DNA of 64,000 nucleotides, from positions 88,521 through 152,520 of the forward strand of contig NZ_JPHF01000009.1 in the NCBI RefSeq assembly GCF_000814325.1. Direction: 5' to 3'. A model generated the notes under the pieces. It was given only the letters and a program-made list of their open reading frames with translations, was not told the origin of the DNA and made no database searches. The translations under genes and the position numbers were made by a program. Shown here piece after piece: positions 19,087-27,328 of this stretch. The number at the start of each line of letters is the position of its first letter. Position 1 is the stretch's first letter. The stretch is from Flavihumibacter sp. ZG627. GTDB taxonomy: Bacteria > Bacteroidota > Bacteroidia > Chitinophagales > Chitinophagaceae.

Positions 19087-19118
19087 CGCGCTTCAATACA
19101 AAACTATTGAGAGCGCGC
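19087..19118. terminator. Bidirectional hairpin terminator between xseB and the DUF892 gene
   Basis: CGCGCTTCAATA pairs with TATTGAGAGCGCG with one bulged base around a short loop. On the minus strand the stem is followed by a run of at least six T, a good intrinsic terminator for the DUF892 gene; on the plus strand only CTTT follows, a weaker terminator for xseAB. Confidence 0.8.
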
Positions 19119-19163
19119 TTTGGAATTCGACCTTCAGGACTGCTCCATGCGGGTCAAAAGTCT

Positions 19164-19703
19164 TTATTCAGCTGCTGTTTCATTGATAGATTCTGCAATC
19201 TCGCTTAGTAAGCTATCGGCATCTTTTTCATTGTCAAGAATTCCTCCGAGGATATCACGTGCTTCAGTGTTGCCCAGTACTTTTGCAAATGTAGCCAGCG
19301 AGCCGTAAGATGCAATTTCATAGTGTTCAACCTTTTGTGCTGCCATAATAAGAGCTGCATCACGGGCCGGACCAGATTCATGCTCTTCCATTACTGATTC
19401 TGCTTCTTTTCCGAGACCTTCCATAGCGTCACATTTTTTAGCAACGGCCTTTTTACCAATAAGTTCAAAAACCTGCTCCAGCTTAGACACATGCTCTTCT
19501 GTTTGAGCCAGATGGTCTTCAAAAGCTCCTGCCAATTCTTCATCCTCTGAAGCTTTCGCCAATTTAGGCAGTGCCTTCACAAGGTATTTTTCTGCCCAGT
19601 ACATGTCTTTCAGGCCATCTTCAAAGACCTTACTAAGATCTTCCTTTTGCTGACTGGTCATTTTTTTACGTGGTGCGGCGGGTGCCTTCTTAGTCTTTTG
19701 CAT
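19164..19703 (-). CDS. DUF892 / YciF-like ferritin-like stress protein
   Basis: A 179-residue four-helix protein of the YciE/YciF (DUF892) family. After a Lys/Ala/Pro-rich tail (residues 1-15) come the conserved DGLKDMYWAEKYLVKALPKL, FEDHLAQTEEHV and KVEHYEIASYGSL segments, which supply the Glu/His residues expected of a ferritin-like diiron site. The family is tied to general and osmotic stress; the biochemical function is not settled. A 50-base hairpin sits directly before the start codon. A second, more distant relative lies at 23846-24373. Confidence 0.9.
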   Translation of the reverse strand: MQKTKKAPAAPRKKMTSQQKEDLSKVFEDGLKDMYWAEKYLVKALPKLAKASEDEELAGAFEDHLAQTEEHVSKLEQVFELIGKKAVAKKCDAMEGLGKEAESVMEEHESGPARDAALIMAAQKVEHYEIASYGSLATFAKVLGNTEARDILGGILDNEKDADSLLSEIAESINETAAE

Positions 19704-19704
19704 A

Positions 19705-19754
19705 TGCTTAAATTTTAAGGTTTAAAATCACTACTATATACCTTAAAATAAGCA
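19705..19754 (-). promoter_or_regulatory. Inverted repeat adjoining the DUF892 start codon
   Basis: ATTTTAAGG (19712-19720) pairs with CCTTAAAAT (19741-19749), extended by TGCTT/AAGCA with a two-base bulge; the loop is 20 bases. The proximal arm ends one base before the ATG, so in RNA it would cover the initiation region. It could equally be a DNA operator. Confidence 0.55.
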
Positions 19755-19814
19755 TGCCTCCTTATTGTAGATCAAAGGTGGGGGAACGCCGAAACATTTT
19801 GGGAAAAATTACTC

Positions 19815-20342
19815 TCAGTGACGTGAAACCACCCCCAGATCCCGAAAATAATCCAGTGGATCTACGTACTTTTTATTCTCTGTATTCAGGTAAATATTAT
19901 CGGCTATAAGATCTTCAAGCCGGGTAAGGGGAAGGTCCTCAATAGTAGGTGACCGCACACAATATTCTTCTATAATGTAGGTTAGCTGGTTCATGCGGCC
20001 CAGCATCTGTTTGCTACTGGTTTTGCCAACAACATAACCATCATCAATCAAACCCAGTTCTCTGTCAATGAATTGTTCCGAAAAACCGTTTCGGCGTAGT
20101 AGGAGCAACAAACGTTCTTTGAACATACAATGTGTTCCCTGCAATGTTTTGCCATGAACAATAACCGTTAACCCGGATGGCTTGTGCATGTACAATACCA
20201 GCATCTTGCCAGGAAAGCAGGTCCGGATCAGTTTTGCATACCAGGTATGCAATTCCTGTCCGGGGGATGACTCTGAGATATATAATGGCGCTTTTAAGCG
20301 CGATGCATTCAAAAGTTTATGCACCGCCTGGATGATGATCAT
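19815..20342 (-). CDS. DUF6933-like conserved hypothetical protein
   Basis: A 175-residue soluble protein. Its N-terminal part (a KLLNASR segment, then TWYAKLIRTCFPGKMLVLYM and LTVIVHGKTLQG) resembles the DUF6933 pattern as I remember it. Function is unknown. No signal peptide or membrane segment is visible. It follows the mutarotase gene by 33 bases on the same strand and may share its transcript, but its content does not suggest sugar metabolism. Confidence 0.6.
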   Translation of the reverse strand: MIIIQAVHKLLNASRLKAPLYISESSPGQELHTWYAKLIRTCFPGKMLVLYMHKPSGLTVIVHGKTLQGTHCMFKERLLLLLRRNGFSEQFIDRELGLIDDGYVVGKTSSKQMLGRMNQLTYIIEEYCVRSPTIEDLPLTRLEDLIADNIYLNTENKKYVDPLDYFRDLGVVSRH

Positions 20343-20375
20343 TCTTAAAGATAATAATTGGCACCTATTCTCCGC

Positions 20376-20714
20376 TCAACTGTTCATTGGAAATTGGAAT
20401 ATCTCTTCCATCAGCACCCATTTTTTGCCCGGCTCCGCCCAGGGAAGACGCTGCTGAAACCTTTCCATCAGAGCCTCCCAGTCACACACGCGGCTATTTG
20501 AGGCATCGGCAGCAGCTTTTGCCTCAAAAGAAAAACCGGGAGTTGTCTCTATAATCATGAATAGCCTGTTACCCGTGCGGTAGATTCGCATTTCCTTAAT
20601 ACCGCTATCCCGTAGACTGTCCAGAACCTCAGGCCAAACTGCCTGGTGATATGACTCATATTCGGAAATGGCCTGAGGATCATCTTTAAGATCGAGTGCA
20701 AGAGTATATCTCAT
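20376..20714 (-). CDS. L-rhamnose/L-fucose mutarotase family protein
   Basis: A 112-residue RhaM-family (DUF718) dimeric alpha/beta barrel. The active-site pattern YESYHQAVWPEV, with its Tyr and His, and the EMRIYRTGNRLFMIIE strand are present. It follows the alpha-L-fucosidase gene by 20 bases, so fucose anomers are the likely substrate rather than rhamnose; this is inference from context. Confidence 0.85.
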   Translation of the reverse strand: MRYTLALDLKDDPQAISEYESYHQAVWPEVLDSLRDSGIKEMRIYRTGNRLFMIIETTPGFSFEAKAAADASNSRVCDWEALMERFQQRLPWAEPGKKWVLMEEIFQFPMNS

Positions 20715-20734
20715 ATTCCGGTTTTTATGCCTGC

Positions 20735-22099
20735 CTATTCATAAATCATTTTTATCACTGTATCGTAGGCATCTTTTTCGATGCCATCCAATCCAATTGT
20801 CAATACTTTTTTCTTGAGTTCGTAGGGGATGGATTTACCGTTTGCGAGCAGCTTTAGTGACTTTAGTTTCTTGTATGGAAAATTCTCCAGTCGAATCTTG
20901 GTGGCAGCGGTGTCAAGAACATGAAAATAAAATGCCTCGGTCGATCTTGTTACTGTACCCCAACTTTCTTTAGTTATACCCGCACCGCGAGTACCGTGGA
21001 TACTTTCCGCATTTACTTGCATCCATTTCCCAATGGAGTCAAGCCTGTTTATAAACTCGGGTTGTATTACACCGTTGGGCATGGGACCAACATTCAAAAG
21101 CATGTTAGCATCAAGTCCCGCAGCTTTTACCAGCAACTGAATCATTTCCCTTGTGCTTTTATAATTCCGGTCGGTTATATTGAAACCCCAAGAGCCATTC
21201 ATAGTTATGCAACTTTCGAGCGGAAGAGCAGAAATACTGTTTGGATCAGTACCCCATCCGGTTGTGTTCTGCCCGGGAAGATCCTGTTCAAACATCTGGA
21301 AATCTTCCCCCTCAATAGGCGCCAGATGATGATTATTACCAATCAAAGTTCCGGGCTGCAAACGATGAATCAAGGAATATATCTCATCATACTGCCAATC
21401 CACTTTACTATCACCTTCCCATTTCTTAGTAGTTTCATTAAAGCTAACCTGGTCCCAATGGCCATCAAACCAGATGCCGGCTATCGGTCCATAATTAGTT
21501 AGCAACTCCGTCAACTGGTTCTTCATGAACTCGATATAATCGCCCCAACTGCCCCTTTCTGTGCGCCCCGTTCCCTGGCCGGTTCGGCCGGTCCAGTACT
21601 GGTAATCAGTGCGATACCAATCCAACAGCGAATAATATAAATAAAGTTTGATACCTTCCTTCCGGCATTCATCAGACAAGGCTTTCAGCACATCCTGCCC
21701 ATAGGGTGTATTGGTAATTTTCCAATCGCTGTACTGAGTATCCCAGTTACTGAAGCTATCATGATGCCGCGTTATAAAAGTGATGTATTTCATACCGGCA
21801 GCCTTGGCAGCTGCTACCCAGGTGGCAGCATCAAACTGAGAGGGATAGAATAACTGTTGCAATTTCTGGTACTCCGGAACCTTTATGTTTCTGTTGTTCA
21901 TCACCCATTCCCCGTCACCCAGTACACTAGAAGCACCCCAATGAATGAACATCCCGAATTTATCAGCCTGAAACGCTTTCCTTGCCGCAATTACTTCGGC
22001 GCTGGGCTGGTATGGCTGGGAAATCAAATCATGTGGCTCAAACAAAGCCGCCAATATTAAACCTGTAGCAATGGACAGATTCCAAAATTGCGAACGCAT
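20735..22099 (-). CDS. GH29 alpha-L-fucosidase
   Basis: Releases terminal alpha-L-fucose from glycans. The ATG at 22099 gives MRSQFWNLSIATGLILAALF, a plausible export signal. A longer frame to 22261 adds 54 residues without signal features and would fill the divergent promoter region, so I reject it. GH29 landmarks are KFGMFIHWGASSVLG, FITRHHDSFSNWDT and the nucleophile Asp in GIWFDGHW. A C-terminal beta-sandwich follows from about residue 355. Length is 454 residues. It leads a short unit with the mutarotase gene. Confidence 0.92.
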   Translation of the reverse strand: MRSQFWNLSIATGLILAALFEPHDLISQPYQPSAEVIAARKAFQADKFGMFIHWGASSVLGDGEWVMNNRNIKVPEYQKLQQLFYPSQFDAATWVAAAKAAGMKYITFITRHHDSFSNWDTQYSDWKITNTPYGQDVLKALSDECRKEGIKLYLYYSLLDWYRTDYQYWTGRTGQGTGRTERGSWGDYIEFMKNQLTELLTNYGPIAGIWFDGHWDQVSFNETTKKWEGDSKVDWQYDEIYSLIHRLQPGTLIGNNHHLAPIEGEDFQMFEQDLPGQNTTGWGTDPNSISALPLESCITMNGSWGFNITDRNYKSTREMIQLLVKAAGLDANMLLNVGPMPNGVIQPEFINRLDSIGKWMQVNAESIHGTRGAGITKESWGTVTRSTEAFYFHVLDTAATKIRLENFPYKKLKSLKLLANGKSIPYELKKKVLTIGLDGIEKDAYDTVIKMIYE

Positions 22100-22163
22100 A
22101 TCGTTAGGGCAACCATTTGAGGGTGCTGCTATCAAACTACAAACTTTCTGCTGAACAGCCTTA

Positions 22164-22192
22164 GGGAAAATGGCAGGAGTTAATATTTTCCC
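22164..22192. promoter_or_regulatory. Inverted repeat in the fucosidase/deacylase divergent region
   Basis: GGGAAAAT (22164-22171) and ATTTTCCC (22185-22192) form a perfect 8-base inverted repeat with a 13-base spacer, midway between two divergent genes. It may be an operator controlling one or both. No regulator gene is adjacent. Confidence 0.4.
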
Positions 22193-22269
22193 AGTAAATG
22201 CCAAAATACACCAGTTTCCCCTTTTAAAAAGTTGAAATATAATATCGTAACTTTTCTTCAAACTGAATT

Positions 22270-23856
22270 ATGAAATTGCAGGTATTCCTTTCTGTTAGAC
22301 TCCTTTCCCTTCTGTTGCTGCATTCACTATTCCTTAGTGCCCAGCCTTTTGACATCATTATCCGGAATGGTAAAATAATTAATGGCACCGGAAATGCCTG
22401 GTTCAGGGGGGATGTGGGAATAATGAATGACAGGATCATCAGAATAGGAAATCTTGCTGCCGAAAAGGCAACAAAAACAATTGATGCAACCGGACTGATT
22501 GTTGCCCCTGGTTTCATTGATGTTCATGGTCATGTGGAAGGAAGCATCCTTGAACGCCCAACCTCCGATAATTTTATCTATGATGGCGTTACAACAATTA
22601 TAACAGGAAATTGTGGGGGATCAGCGGATGATCTCTCACAGTTTTTCGCATCGCTCGACAGTATAAAAACATCATTAAATATTGCCTCGCTGGTAGGCCA
22701 TAATACAGTCAGACGTTTAGCAGTTGGGTTGGAAAATAAAATTATTACCGAATCTGACCAGCGCAAAATGGACAGTATTGTTGCAAAGGCAATGCAGGAT
22801 GGAGCTGTTGGACTATCAACAGGCCTGATATATCTTCCAGGTATGTTTTCCAAAACCGAGGAAGTGGTTAGCCTGGCAAAAGTAGCAGCAGCTCATAAAG
22901 GAGTATATGCTTCTCATATACGCAACGAAGGAAATAAGGTTGCTGAAGCCATCAGGGAGGCAATCAATATTGGTAAAGAAGCTGCAATACCTGTTCAGAT
23001 CTCACATTTTAAAGTGAGCGGAAGATCAAACTGGGGCCGCTCGGGTGAAACATTGTCTTATATCGAAGAGGCCAGAAAGGGGGGATATGATGTTACTATC
23101 GATCAGTATCCCTACACAGCCAGCAGTACCAATCTGAATACACAGTTACCGGATTGGGCACAGGATGGCGGACTGGACTCAATTCGTTTACGATTTGGCA
23201 ATCCGGCTGTTAAAGAGCGCATCGTTAGCGATATGATTTCTCAGATGAAAAAAAATAAATACAAAAATTATAGCCATGCAGTTGTGGCCCGTTTCTCCGC
23301 CGATAGTAGTTACAATGGAAAATCAATTACAGAGATAAATAAAATTAAAGGCAGGAAACCAAAATTAAAACAAGAGGTGTTAACAGTTATAGATATGATC
23401 GATTCCGGTGGTGCACAAATGATTTATCATAGCATGAATGAAAATGATGTGCGCTACTTCATGCAATATCCACACAATATGATTGGGGCCGACGCTGGTG
23501 TATCAAGTGGACGGGGAATGCCGCATCCCCGTGGGTATGGCAGCAACGCAAGGGTACTTGCAAAATATGTACGGGAAGAAAAGATCATAAGCCTTGAGGA
23601 AGCAATACGTCGGATGACTTCCCTTGCAGCGCAGAAATTCAACCTTAAAAACCGCGGACTTATAATGGAAGGTATGGCTGCCGATATTGTTGTTTTTGAT
23701 GCCGAAAAAGTGACGGATCGTTCCACCTTTGAACAACCTCATCAGTTCTCAGAAGGATTCAGGTATGTATTGGTGAATGGGCAAATGGTTATTGATGAAG
23801 GAAAACATACAGGTACACGAAGTGGTAGCTGCCTGTATGGACCAGCTAAACGTTAG
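22270..23856 (+). CDS. D-aminoacylase / N-acyl-D-amino-acid deacylase family amidohydrolase, exported
   Basis: Metal-dependent amidohydrolase that removes acyl groups from N-acyl-D-amino acids, possibly from peptidoglycan-derived material. The 528-residue protein has a signal peptide (ending near LSAQ), the HxH metal motif in PGFIDVHGHVEG, ITGNCGGSADD, SHIRNEGNKVAEAIREA, QISHFKVSGRSNWG and the C-terminal GADAGVSSGRGMPHPRGYG block. Its last 11 bases overlap the convergent DUF892-like gene. Confidence 0.88.
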   Translation: MKLQVFLSVRLLSLLLLHSLFLSAQPFDIIIRNGKIINGTGNAWFRGDVGIMNDRIIRIGNLAAEKATKTIDATGLIVAPGFIDVHGHVEGSILERPTSDNFIYDGVTTIITGNCGGSADDLSQFFASLDSIKTSLNIASLVGHNTVRRLAVGLENKIITESDQRKMDSIVAKAMQDGAVGLSTGLIYLPGMFSKTEEVVSLAKVAAAHKGVYASHIRNEGNKVAEAIREAINIGKEAAIPVQISHFKVSGRSNWGRSGETLSYIEEARKGGYDVTIDQYPYTASSTNLNTQLPDWAQDGGLDSIRLRFGNPAVKERIVSDMISQMKKNKYKNYSHAVVARFSADSSYNGKSITEINKIKGRKPKLKQEVLTVIDMIDSGGAQMIYHSMNENDVRYFMQYPHNMIGADAGVSSGRGMPHPRGYGSNARVLAKYVREEKIISLEEAIRRMTSLAAQKFNLKNRGLIMEGMAADIVVFDAEKVTDRSTFEQPHQFSEGFRYVLVNGQMVIDEGKHTGTRSGSCLYGPAKR

Positions 23857-24373
23857 GCAATGAAATTGGCGCCCTTGCCCTTATGTTTATATCATGCTCT
23901 GCCAACTGTGATAGCCTGTCATCAATCTGCTTTTCATTCACTTCAGCTTCATGAAACACAGAAGCAAATTTTTCCATCCCCAATGTATTGGCAAATGCAG
24001 CCGCAGTTCCGTAACTACTGATCTTATAATGATTAATTTCCTGGATACAGGATAGCAAACAGGCATCACTCACTTCAGGATCAGCACATTGTTGTAGTTT
24101 TTCGTTGCAGGATTGAATAAAGGCCTGCATTGGTTTACTCGCTATAGCCTGGGAAAACATTTTCTCTTCAGCAAAAAAACCAGTTAGCACTAAGATATGT
24201 TTCTCTATAAAAATGAGGTATCTGGAAAGTACTTCTTTCAATTTGAACGTATTCGCCCGGTTGGTCCAATCGTGGATGACCTGTTTTAACTGCATCTCAC
24301 CGCTAAGAAGATTACGTGCATCATAATCTAGCAGGTCATGAAGATTGCTGATCTCTTTGTTTAGCGCTGCCAT
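23846..24373 (-). CDS. DUF892-like ferritin-like helical protein
   Basis: A 175-residue, mostly helical protein, more divergent than the DUF892 gene at 19164 but with the same tail pattern: EINHYKISSYGTAAAFANTL followed by NEKQIDDRLSQLAE. The acidic residues of the first helices are poorly kept, so metal binding is uncertain. It overlaps the end of the deacylase gene by 11 bases in convergent orientation. Stress function is inferred from the family only. Confidence 0.75.
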   Translation of the reverse strand: MAALNKEISNLHDLLDYDARNLLSGEMQLKQVIHDWTNRANTFKLKEVLSRYLIFIEKHILVLTGFFAEEKMFSQAIASKPMQAFIQSCNEKLQQCADPEVSDACLLSCIQEINHYKISSYGTAAAFANTLGMEKFASVFHEAEVNEKQIDDRLSQLAEHDINIRARAPISLPNV

Positions 24374-24454
24374 AGAACTAATTTTAGGATAGTCAAGCTA
24401 TGAAAATACTTTCTGCAAAACAATGATAGAAATCAACTTTAAAAATGAAGATGA

Positions 24455-25078
24455 TCACTTACTTAGAAACGCTACCATTTTCTGCCTGTTTGATCTAAGA
24501 ACGGTGATAGCCTTATTGAGATGAGCTTGTAAAACCGGATCATTTTCCTTTCCAAGTTGAACTGTGTAGGTATTGATTAAACTTTCCTGTTGCTTTAGCA
24601 TGGTACTCTTCCAAGCCTCATCAAATGAAACCTCTTTTAGCTTTTCCAGCTCCGATACTTCCTTTCCCTGTGCAGGCCCATTTGGCGCATTACCACTAAT
24701 TGCTTTTAACTCATCAAGCAACTGCTGATGGTCAACCCTAAGTGCACGTGCCAGATTTTTTATATCTGCATTCGTTCCTTTACTCTCCGCAAGTCCCGCG
24801 ATATGTATGTCCTGCTGATGGCTTCTTAACGCCTTCTCAATGAATGGGGCCGCATTAGTAGCCGTTGTTCCAACAACTGGTTCTGACACATCATTTCCTG
24901 TTGAATTTTTTGGGTCAGGTCTGGGTTCAGGAACTTCCTTTCCTTCAACAATTTTAGGAGAGTCGCTTTCAGAAGAAACTATTACTTCTTCTTCCTTGTT
25001 TGCTTCGGTTATACAGGATGATAGCGAAACCGAAAAGCTGAACAACACGAATAACAGAAATAGGTGAAATAATTTCAT
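24455..25078 (-). CDS. DUF4142 family predicted lipoprotein
   Basis: A 207-residue exported protein whose signal ends in SVSLSSC (lipobox). An acidic, Pro-rich linker (residues about 25-75) precedes a helical DUF4142-type domain with FIEKALRSHQQDIHIAGLAE and LARALRVDHQQLLDELKAI. Function is unknown; related genes are common in stress-response neighbourhoods of Bacteroidota and Proteobacteria. Its ATG overlaps the stop of the pncC-like gene by four bases, so the two are co-translated. Confidence 0.8.
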   Translation of the reverse strand: MKLFHLFLLFVLFSFSVSLSSCITEANKEEEVIVSSESDSPKIVEGKEVPEPRPDPKNSTGNDVSEPVVGTTATNAAPFIEKALRSHQQDIHIAGLAESKGTNADIKNLARALRVDHQQLLDELKAISGNAPNGPAQGKEVSELEKLKEVSFDEAWKSTMLKQQESLINTYTVQLGKENDPVLQAHLNKAITVLRSNRQKMVAFLSK

Positions 25079-25575
25079 ATAATTGTTTTTAACAGCAGAT
25101 CAATGGCCTGCCGCGCGTATCCCTGCTGAACCTCATGGAATTCTCCCTCTGATCCTTTAAGCCTTTTATGTAGTATAACCTGGTCGGGCGTGCATATAGC
25201 TAACCAGGCGTAAGGCTGATCAATATCCAATTCCTGATCGGGGGCCGCGTATCCTGTTATAGCACAACCATAATCGGCTCCAAAATTTGTTGCTGCAGCC
25301 ATTGCCATTTTTTCTGCAATTTTTGCACTTACGCCATTCACCTTATCTGCTTTTATTGGATCAATCCCAAGATGTTTAAACTTCTGGCTATTATTATAGA
25401 CGGTAATACCACCCTGGAAAAAACTTGTGGCCTTATCTGCAGATGAGATCCAGGCTTGAATATATCCTGAAGTTACACTTTCTGCAATAGCAATTGTCTT
25501 GGAACGGGTTATTAGTATCCTACCCAGTTCCTTTATTTCAACTAGAGGTATTTCTGTTCTAACCATATGCATCAT
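25075..25575 (-). CDS. pncC: CinA C-terminal domain protein, nicotinamide-nucleotide amidase-like
   Basis: A stand-alone 166-residue CinA_C protein, the family that deamidates NMN to nicotinate mononucleotide. IAIAESVTSGYIQAWISS contains the serine region normally read as AESxTGG, and ITGYAAPDQE replaces the usual AGPGG loop, so the active site is atypical and the activity should be treated as probable only. ATGs at 25575, 25572 and 25566 are all possible starts. It is the first gene of a two-gene unit with the DUF4142 lipoprotein. Confidence 0.75.
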   Translation of the reverse strand: MMHMVRTEIPLVEIKELGRILITRSKTIAIAESVTSGYIQAWISSADKATSFFQGGITVYNNSQKFKHLGIDPIKADKVNGVSAKIAEKMAMAAATNFGADYGCAITGYAAPDQELDIDQPYAWLAICTPDQVILHKRLKGSEGEFHEVQQGYARQAIDLLLKTII

Positions 25576-25637
25576 TAAACCAGCTGGTTAAAAAAACGTG
25601 CCATCTGCATTATAGAATTGGCTGGTACCCTGTTTGC

Positions 25638-25943
25638 ATGGATGTTGAAACAGAATTCATAACTTTTAAAACGAATGCCATGTACAAAACAATTATGTAT
25701 TTCAGCGCTGATCCCGGGCCAGGTAAAGGGGGTGGTTCCAACGGTAATGATAGCCAGGGTCCAGTGACAAACCGTGATAATGATATCACTAATAAAGATG
25801 ACCAGGATGATATTGGTGAAGGTGCAGGAAATAATGATATCGGGGGGAATAACGAACCTGAGATTGATCATCCTGCCCCTCAGCCATCCACTACAGAAGA
25901 AAAGATCCCAAATATGACAGACAAGCAAAACCGGCCCATGTAG
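25638..25943 (+). CDS. Small acidic, Gly/Asn/Asp-rich protein of unknown function
   Basis: A 101-residue open frame with no family I recognise. From about residue 25 it is low-complexity (DPGPGKGGGSNGNDSQGP, then Asn/Asp-rich) and probably disordered. An internal ATG at 25680 may be the true start. Support for a real gene is modest: a strong hairpin follows 25 bases after the stop, and there is no better gene in this stretch. It converges on the low-complexity protein at 26018-27214. Confidence 0.4.
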   Translation: MDVETEFITFKTNAMYKTIMYFSADPGPGKGGGSNGNDSQGPVTNRDNDITNKDDQDDIGEGAGNNDIGGNNEPEIDHPAPQPSTTEEKIPNMTDKQNRPM

Positions 25944-25968
25944 TTTTGGTGTAATAGTGGATAACAGA

Positions 25969-25992
25969 AGAGGCTGTCAAATGACAGCCTCT
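25969..25992. terminator. Hairpin between convergent genes
   Basis: AGAGGCTGTCA and TGACAGCCTCT form a perfect 11-base stem with a two-base apparent loop, followed by TTT on the plus strand. It lies 25 bases after one gene and 25 bases after the convergent one, so it probably ends both transcripts. The following T-run is short. Confidence 0.7.
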
Positions 25993-26017
25993 TTGGTTTC
26001 AGAAACAAACAGAACGT

Positions 26018-27214
26018 TTATTTCTTCGCGTTCTTCTCAGCAAGAGAAGAATCTTTTGATTTATTACCATCCTTATTTTCTTCAGACTGGTCTCTCTTAT
26101 CAGTATTGCTCATGGATGACATTGAAGTGGATTTGCCGGCTTCAGATTTATTGCCTTCCTGTGAGCTTTGTTTCCATGGATCCTGCTTAGACTTATCTTC
26201 CTGGCTACTATACTGACCAGAGAACTGCTGCGATGATCTTTCCTCACCGGATTGCCCTTGGTTCCATGCCTGGTTACTCTGGTTTCCCTGGCTTCCCTGG
26301 CTTCCCTGGCTTCCCTGGTTACCCTGGTTTCCCTGGTTCCAGGATTGATTTCTCTGATCACCCTGGTTGCCATACTGTTCACGATCCTGGTTCCAGTTTT
26401 GCTGACCCTGGTTCCATTGCTGGCCATAAGATTGATTGGATCCCTGGTTGCCCGATCCATAACCCTGATTACCCTGGCCGTATCCCTGATTTGATTGGCC
26501 ATAACCCTGGTTGGATTGGCCATAGCCCTGGTGCCCCTGACCATGATGCTCCTGGTTCCAGCCCTGTTGGCCCATACCTTGTTGATTCCAAGACTGATGG
26601 CCCTGTCCCTGACCCTGGTTCCATGACTGGTGTTCCTGGCCCTGATTCCATGCCTGTTGGCCAGATCCTGGATTACGCTCATTGTAACCACCAAAGCTTC
26701 CCTGTCCGTAAGATTGCTGCTGATTGCCGAATCCACCTTGTGGGAAATTGCGCTGACTTTGATCCCATGGCATTCCTCCACCAAAGTTTCCGGAATTATA
26801 TCCTTGCTCCATTCCACGGCCCCACGACTGCTGGTTACCTTGTCCATAACCGCGATTGTACCCGCCCTGATTATAACCACGGTCATCATATCCTCGCTGG
26901 TCATATCCTCGCTGATCATAACCACGTTGCTCATGGCCGCGCTGATCGTAACCCTGGCCATAATCATTTCCTCCATATGATCCAAAATCACGTCCTTCAC
27001 GGCCCCGATCATAACCCCGATCCTGGCGACTCATATAACTGTCGCGACCCTGATTCCTTTGTCCTTCCCATGAACGGTCATCATCATAAGACCTGTCCCG
27101 ACGATCATAATCTTCTTCACCTTCCCTGTCATAACCAAATCCCCTGTCATTATTATAGTGTGAACCATAAGACTCATTTCGTCCGTAATTGCTTCTTGAG
27201 TTTTCTCGTTTCAT
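26018..27214 (-). CDS. Low-complexity, prion-like Gly/Gln/Asn/Tyr/Arg-rich protein
   Basis: A 398-residue protein with no recognised fold and, apart from Leu391, no Leu, Ile, Val or Cys. Residues 1-135 are rich in Arg, Asp, Gly and Tyr with repeated QRGYD units (about 91-110). Residues 136-330 are Gln/Gly/Asn/Ser-rich with evenly placed Tyr and Trp (SWNQGQ and GYGQSNQ repeats at about 196-255, GNQ/GSQ triplets at about 294-313). Residues 331-398 are a charged Ser/Lys/Glu/Asp tail. The layout recalls RGG plus SYGQ domains of phase-separating RNA-binding proteins such as FUS. There is no signal peptide. The coding strand is supported by the ATG, a clean stop before the terminator and neighbours on the same strand. 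Function is unknown; a stress or condensate role is inference. Confidence 0.8.
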   Translation of the reverse strand: MKRENSRSNYGRNESYGSHYNNDRGFGYDREGEEDYDRRDRSYDDDRSWEGQRNQGRDSYMSRQDRGYDRGREGRDFGSYGGNDYGQGYDQRGHEQRGYDQRGYDQRGYDDRGYNQGGYNRGYGQGNQQSWGRGMEQGYNSGNFGGGMPWDQSQRNFPQGGFGNQQQSYGQGSFGGYNERNPGSGQQAWNQGQEHQSWNQGQGQGHQSWNQQGMGQQGWNQEHHGQGHQGYGQSNQGYGQSNQGYGQGNQGYGSGNQGSNQSYGQQWNQGQQNWNQDREQYGNQGDQRNQSWNQGNQGNQGSQGSQGSQGNQSNQAWNQGQSGEERSSQQFSGQYSSQEDKSKQDPWKQSSQEGNKSEAGKSTSMSSMSNTDKRDQSEENKDGNKSKDSSLAEKNAKK

Positions 27215-27216
27215 AA

Positions 27217-27269
27217 CAATCGTTTTTTTGTTTAAAAATTAATGGCATTACTACCATGCAAAACGATTG
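27217..27269 (-). promoter_or_regulatory. Inverted repeat adjoining the low-complexity gene start
   Basis: CAATCGTTTT (27217-27226) and AAAACGATTG (27260-27269) are perfect 10-base arms around a 33-base spacer that contains a smaller ATGG/CCAT pair. The proximal arm ends two bases before the ATG, so the leader RNA could hide the translation start. A DNA operator is the alternative. Confidence 0.55.
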
Positions 27270-27328
27270 CCCCGTAATCATGAAAATTTCACGTTCTAAA
27301 TCGTGTAATGGAATCTACTTTTAATACA

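Noticed and set aside
22100..22261. N-terminal extension of the fucosidase
   Set aside because: It would add 54 residues before a normal export signal and fill the divergent promoter region.
26230..26560. Short tandem DNA repeats that might suggest a CRISPR array or satellite
   Set aside because: Units are 9-18 bases in coding phase, encode GNQ/GSQ and GYGQSNQ repeats, and have no unique spacers.
26110..27216. Long open frames in other readings of the low-complexity gene (minus 26110-27012, plus 26233-27216, plus 26252-26494)
   Set aside because: They arise because short codon repeats (GGN, CAR, AAY) stay open in several frames; the 26018-27214 minus frame has a start, a terminator and same-strand neighbours, and the others have implausible compositions.
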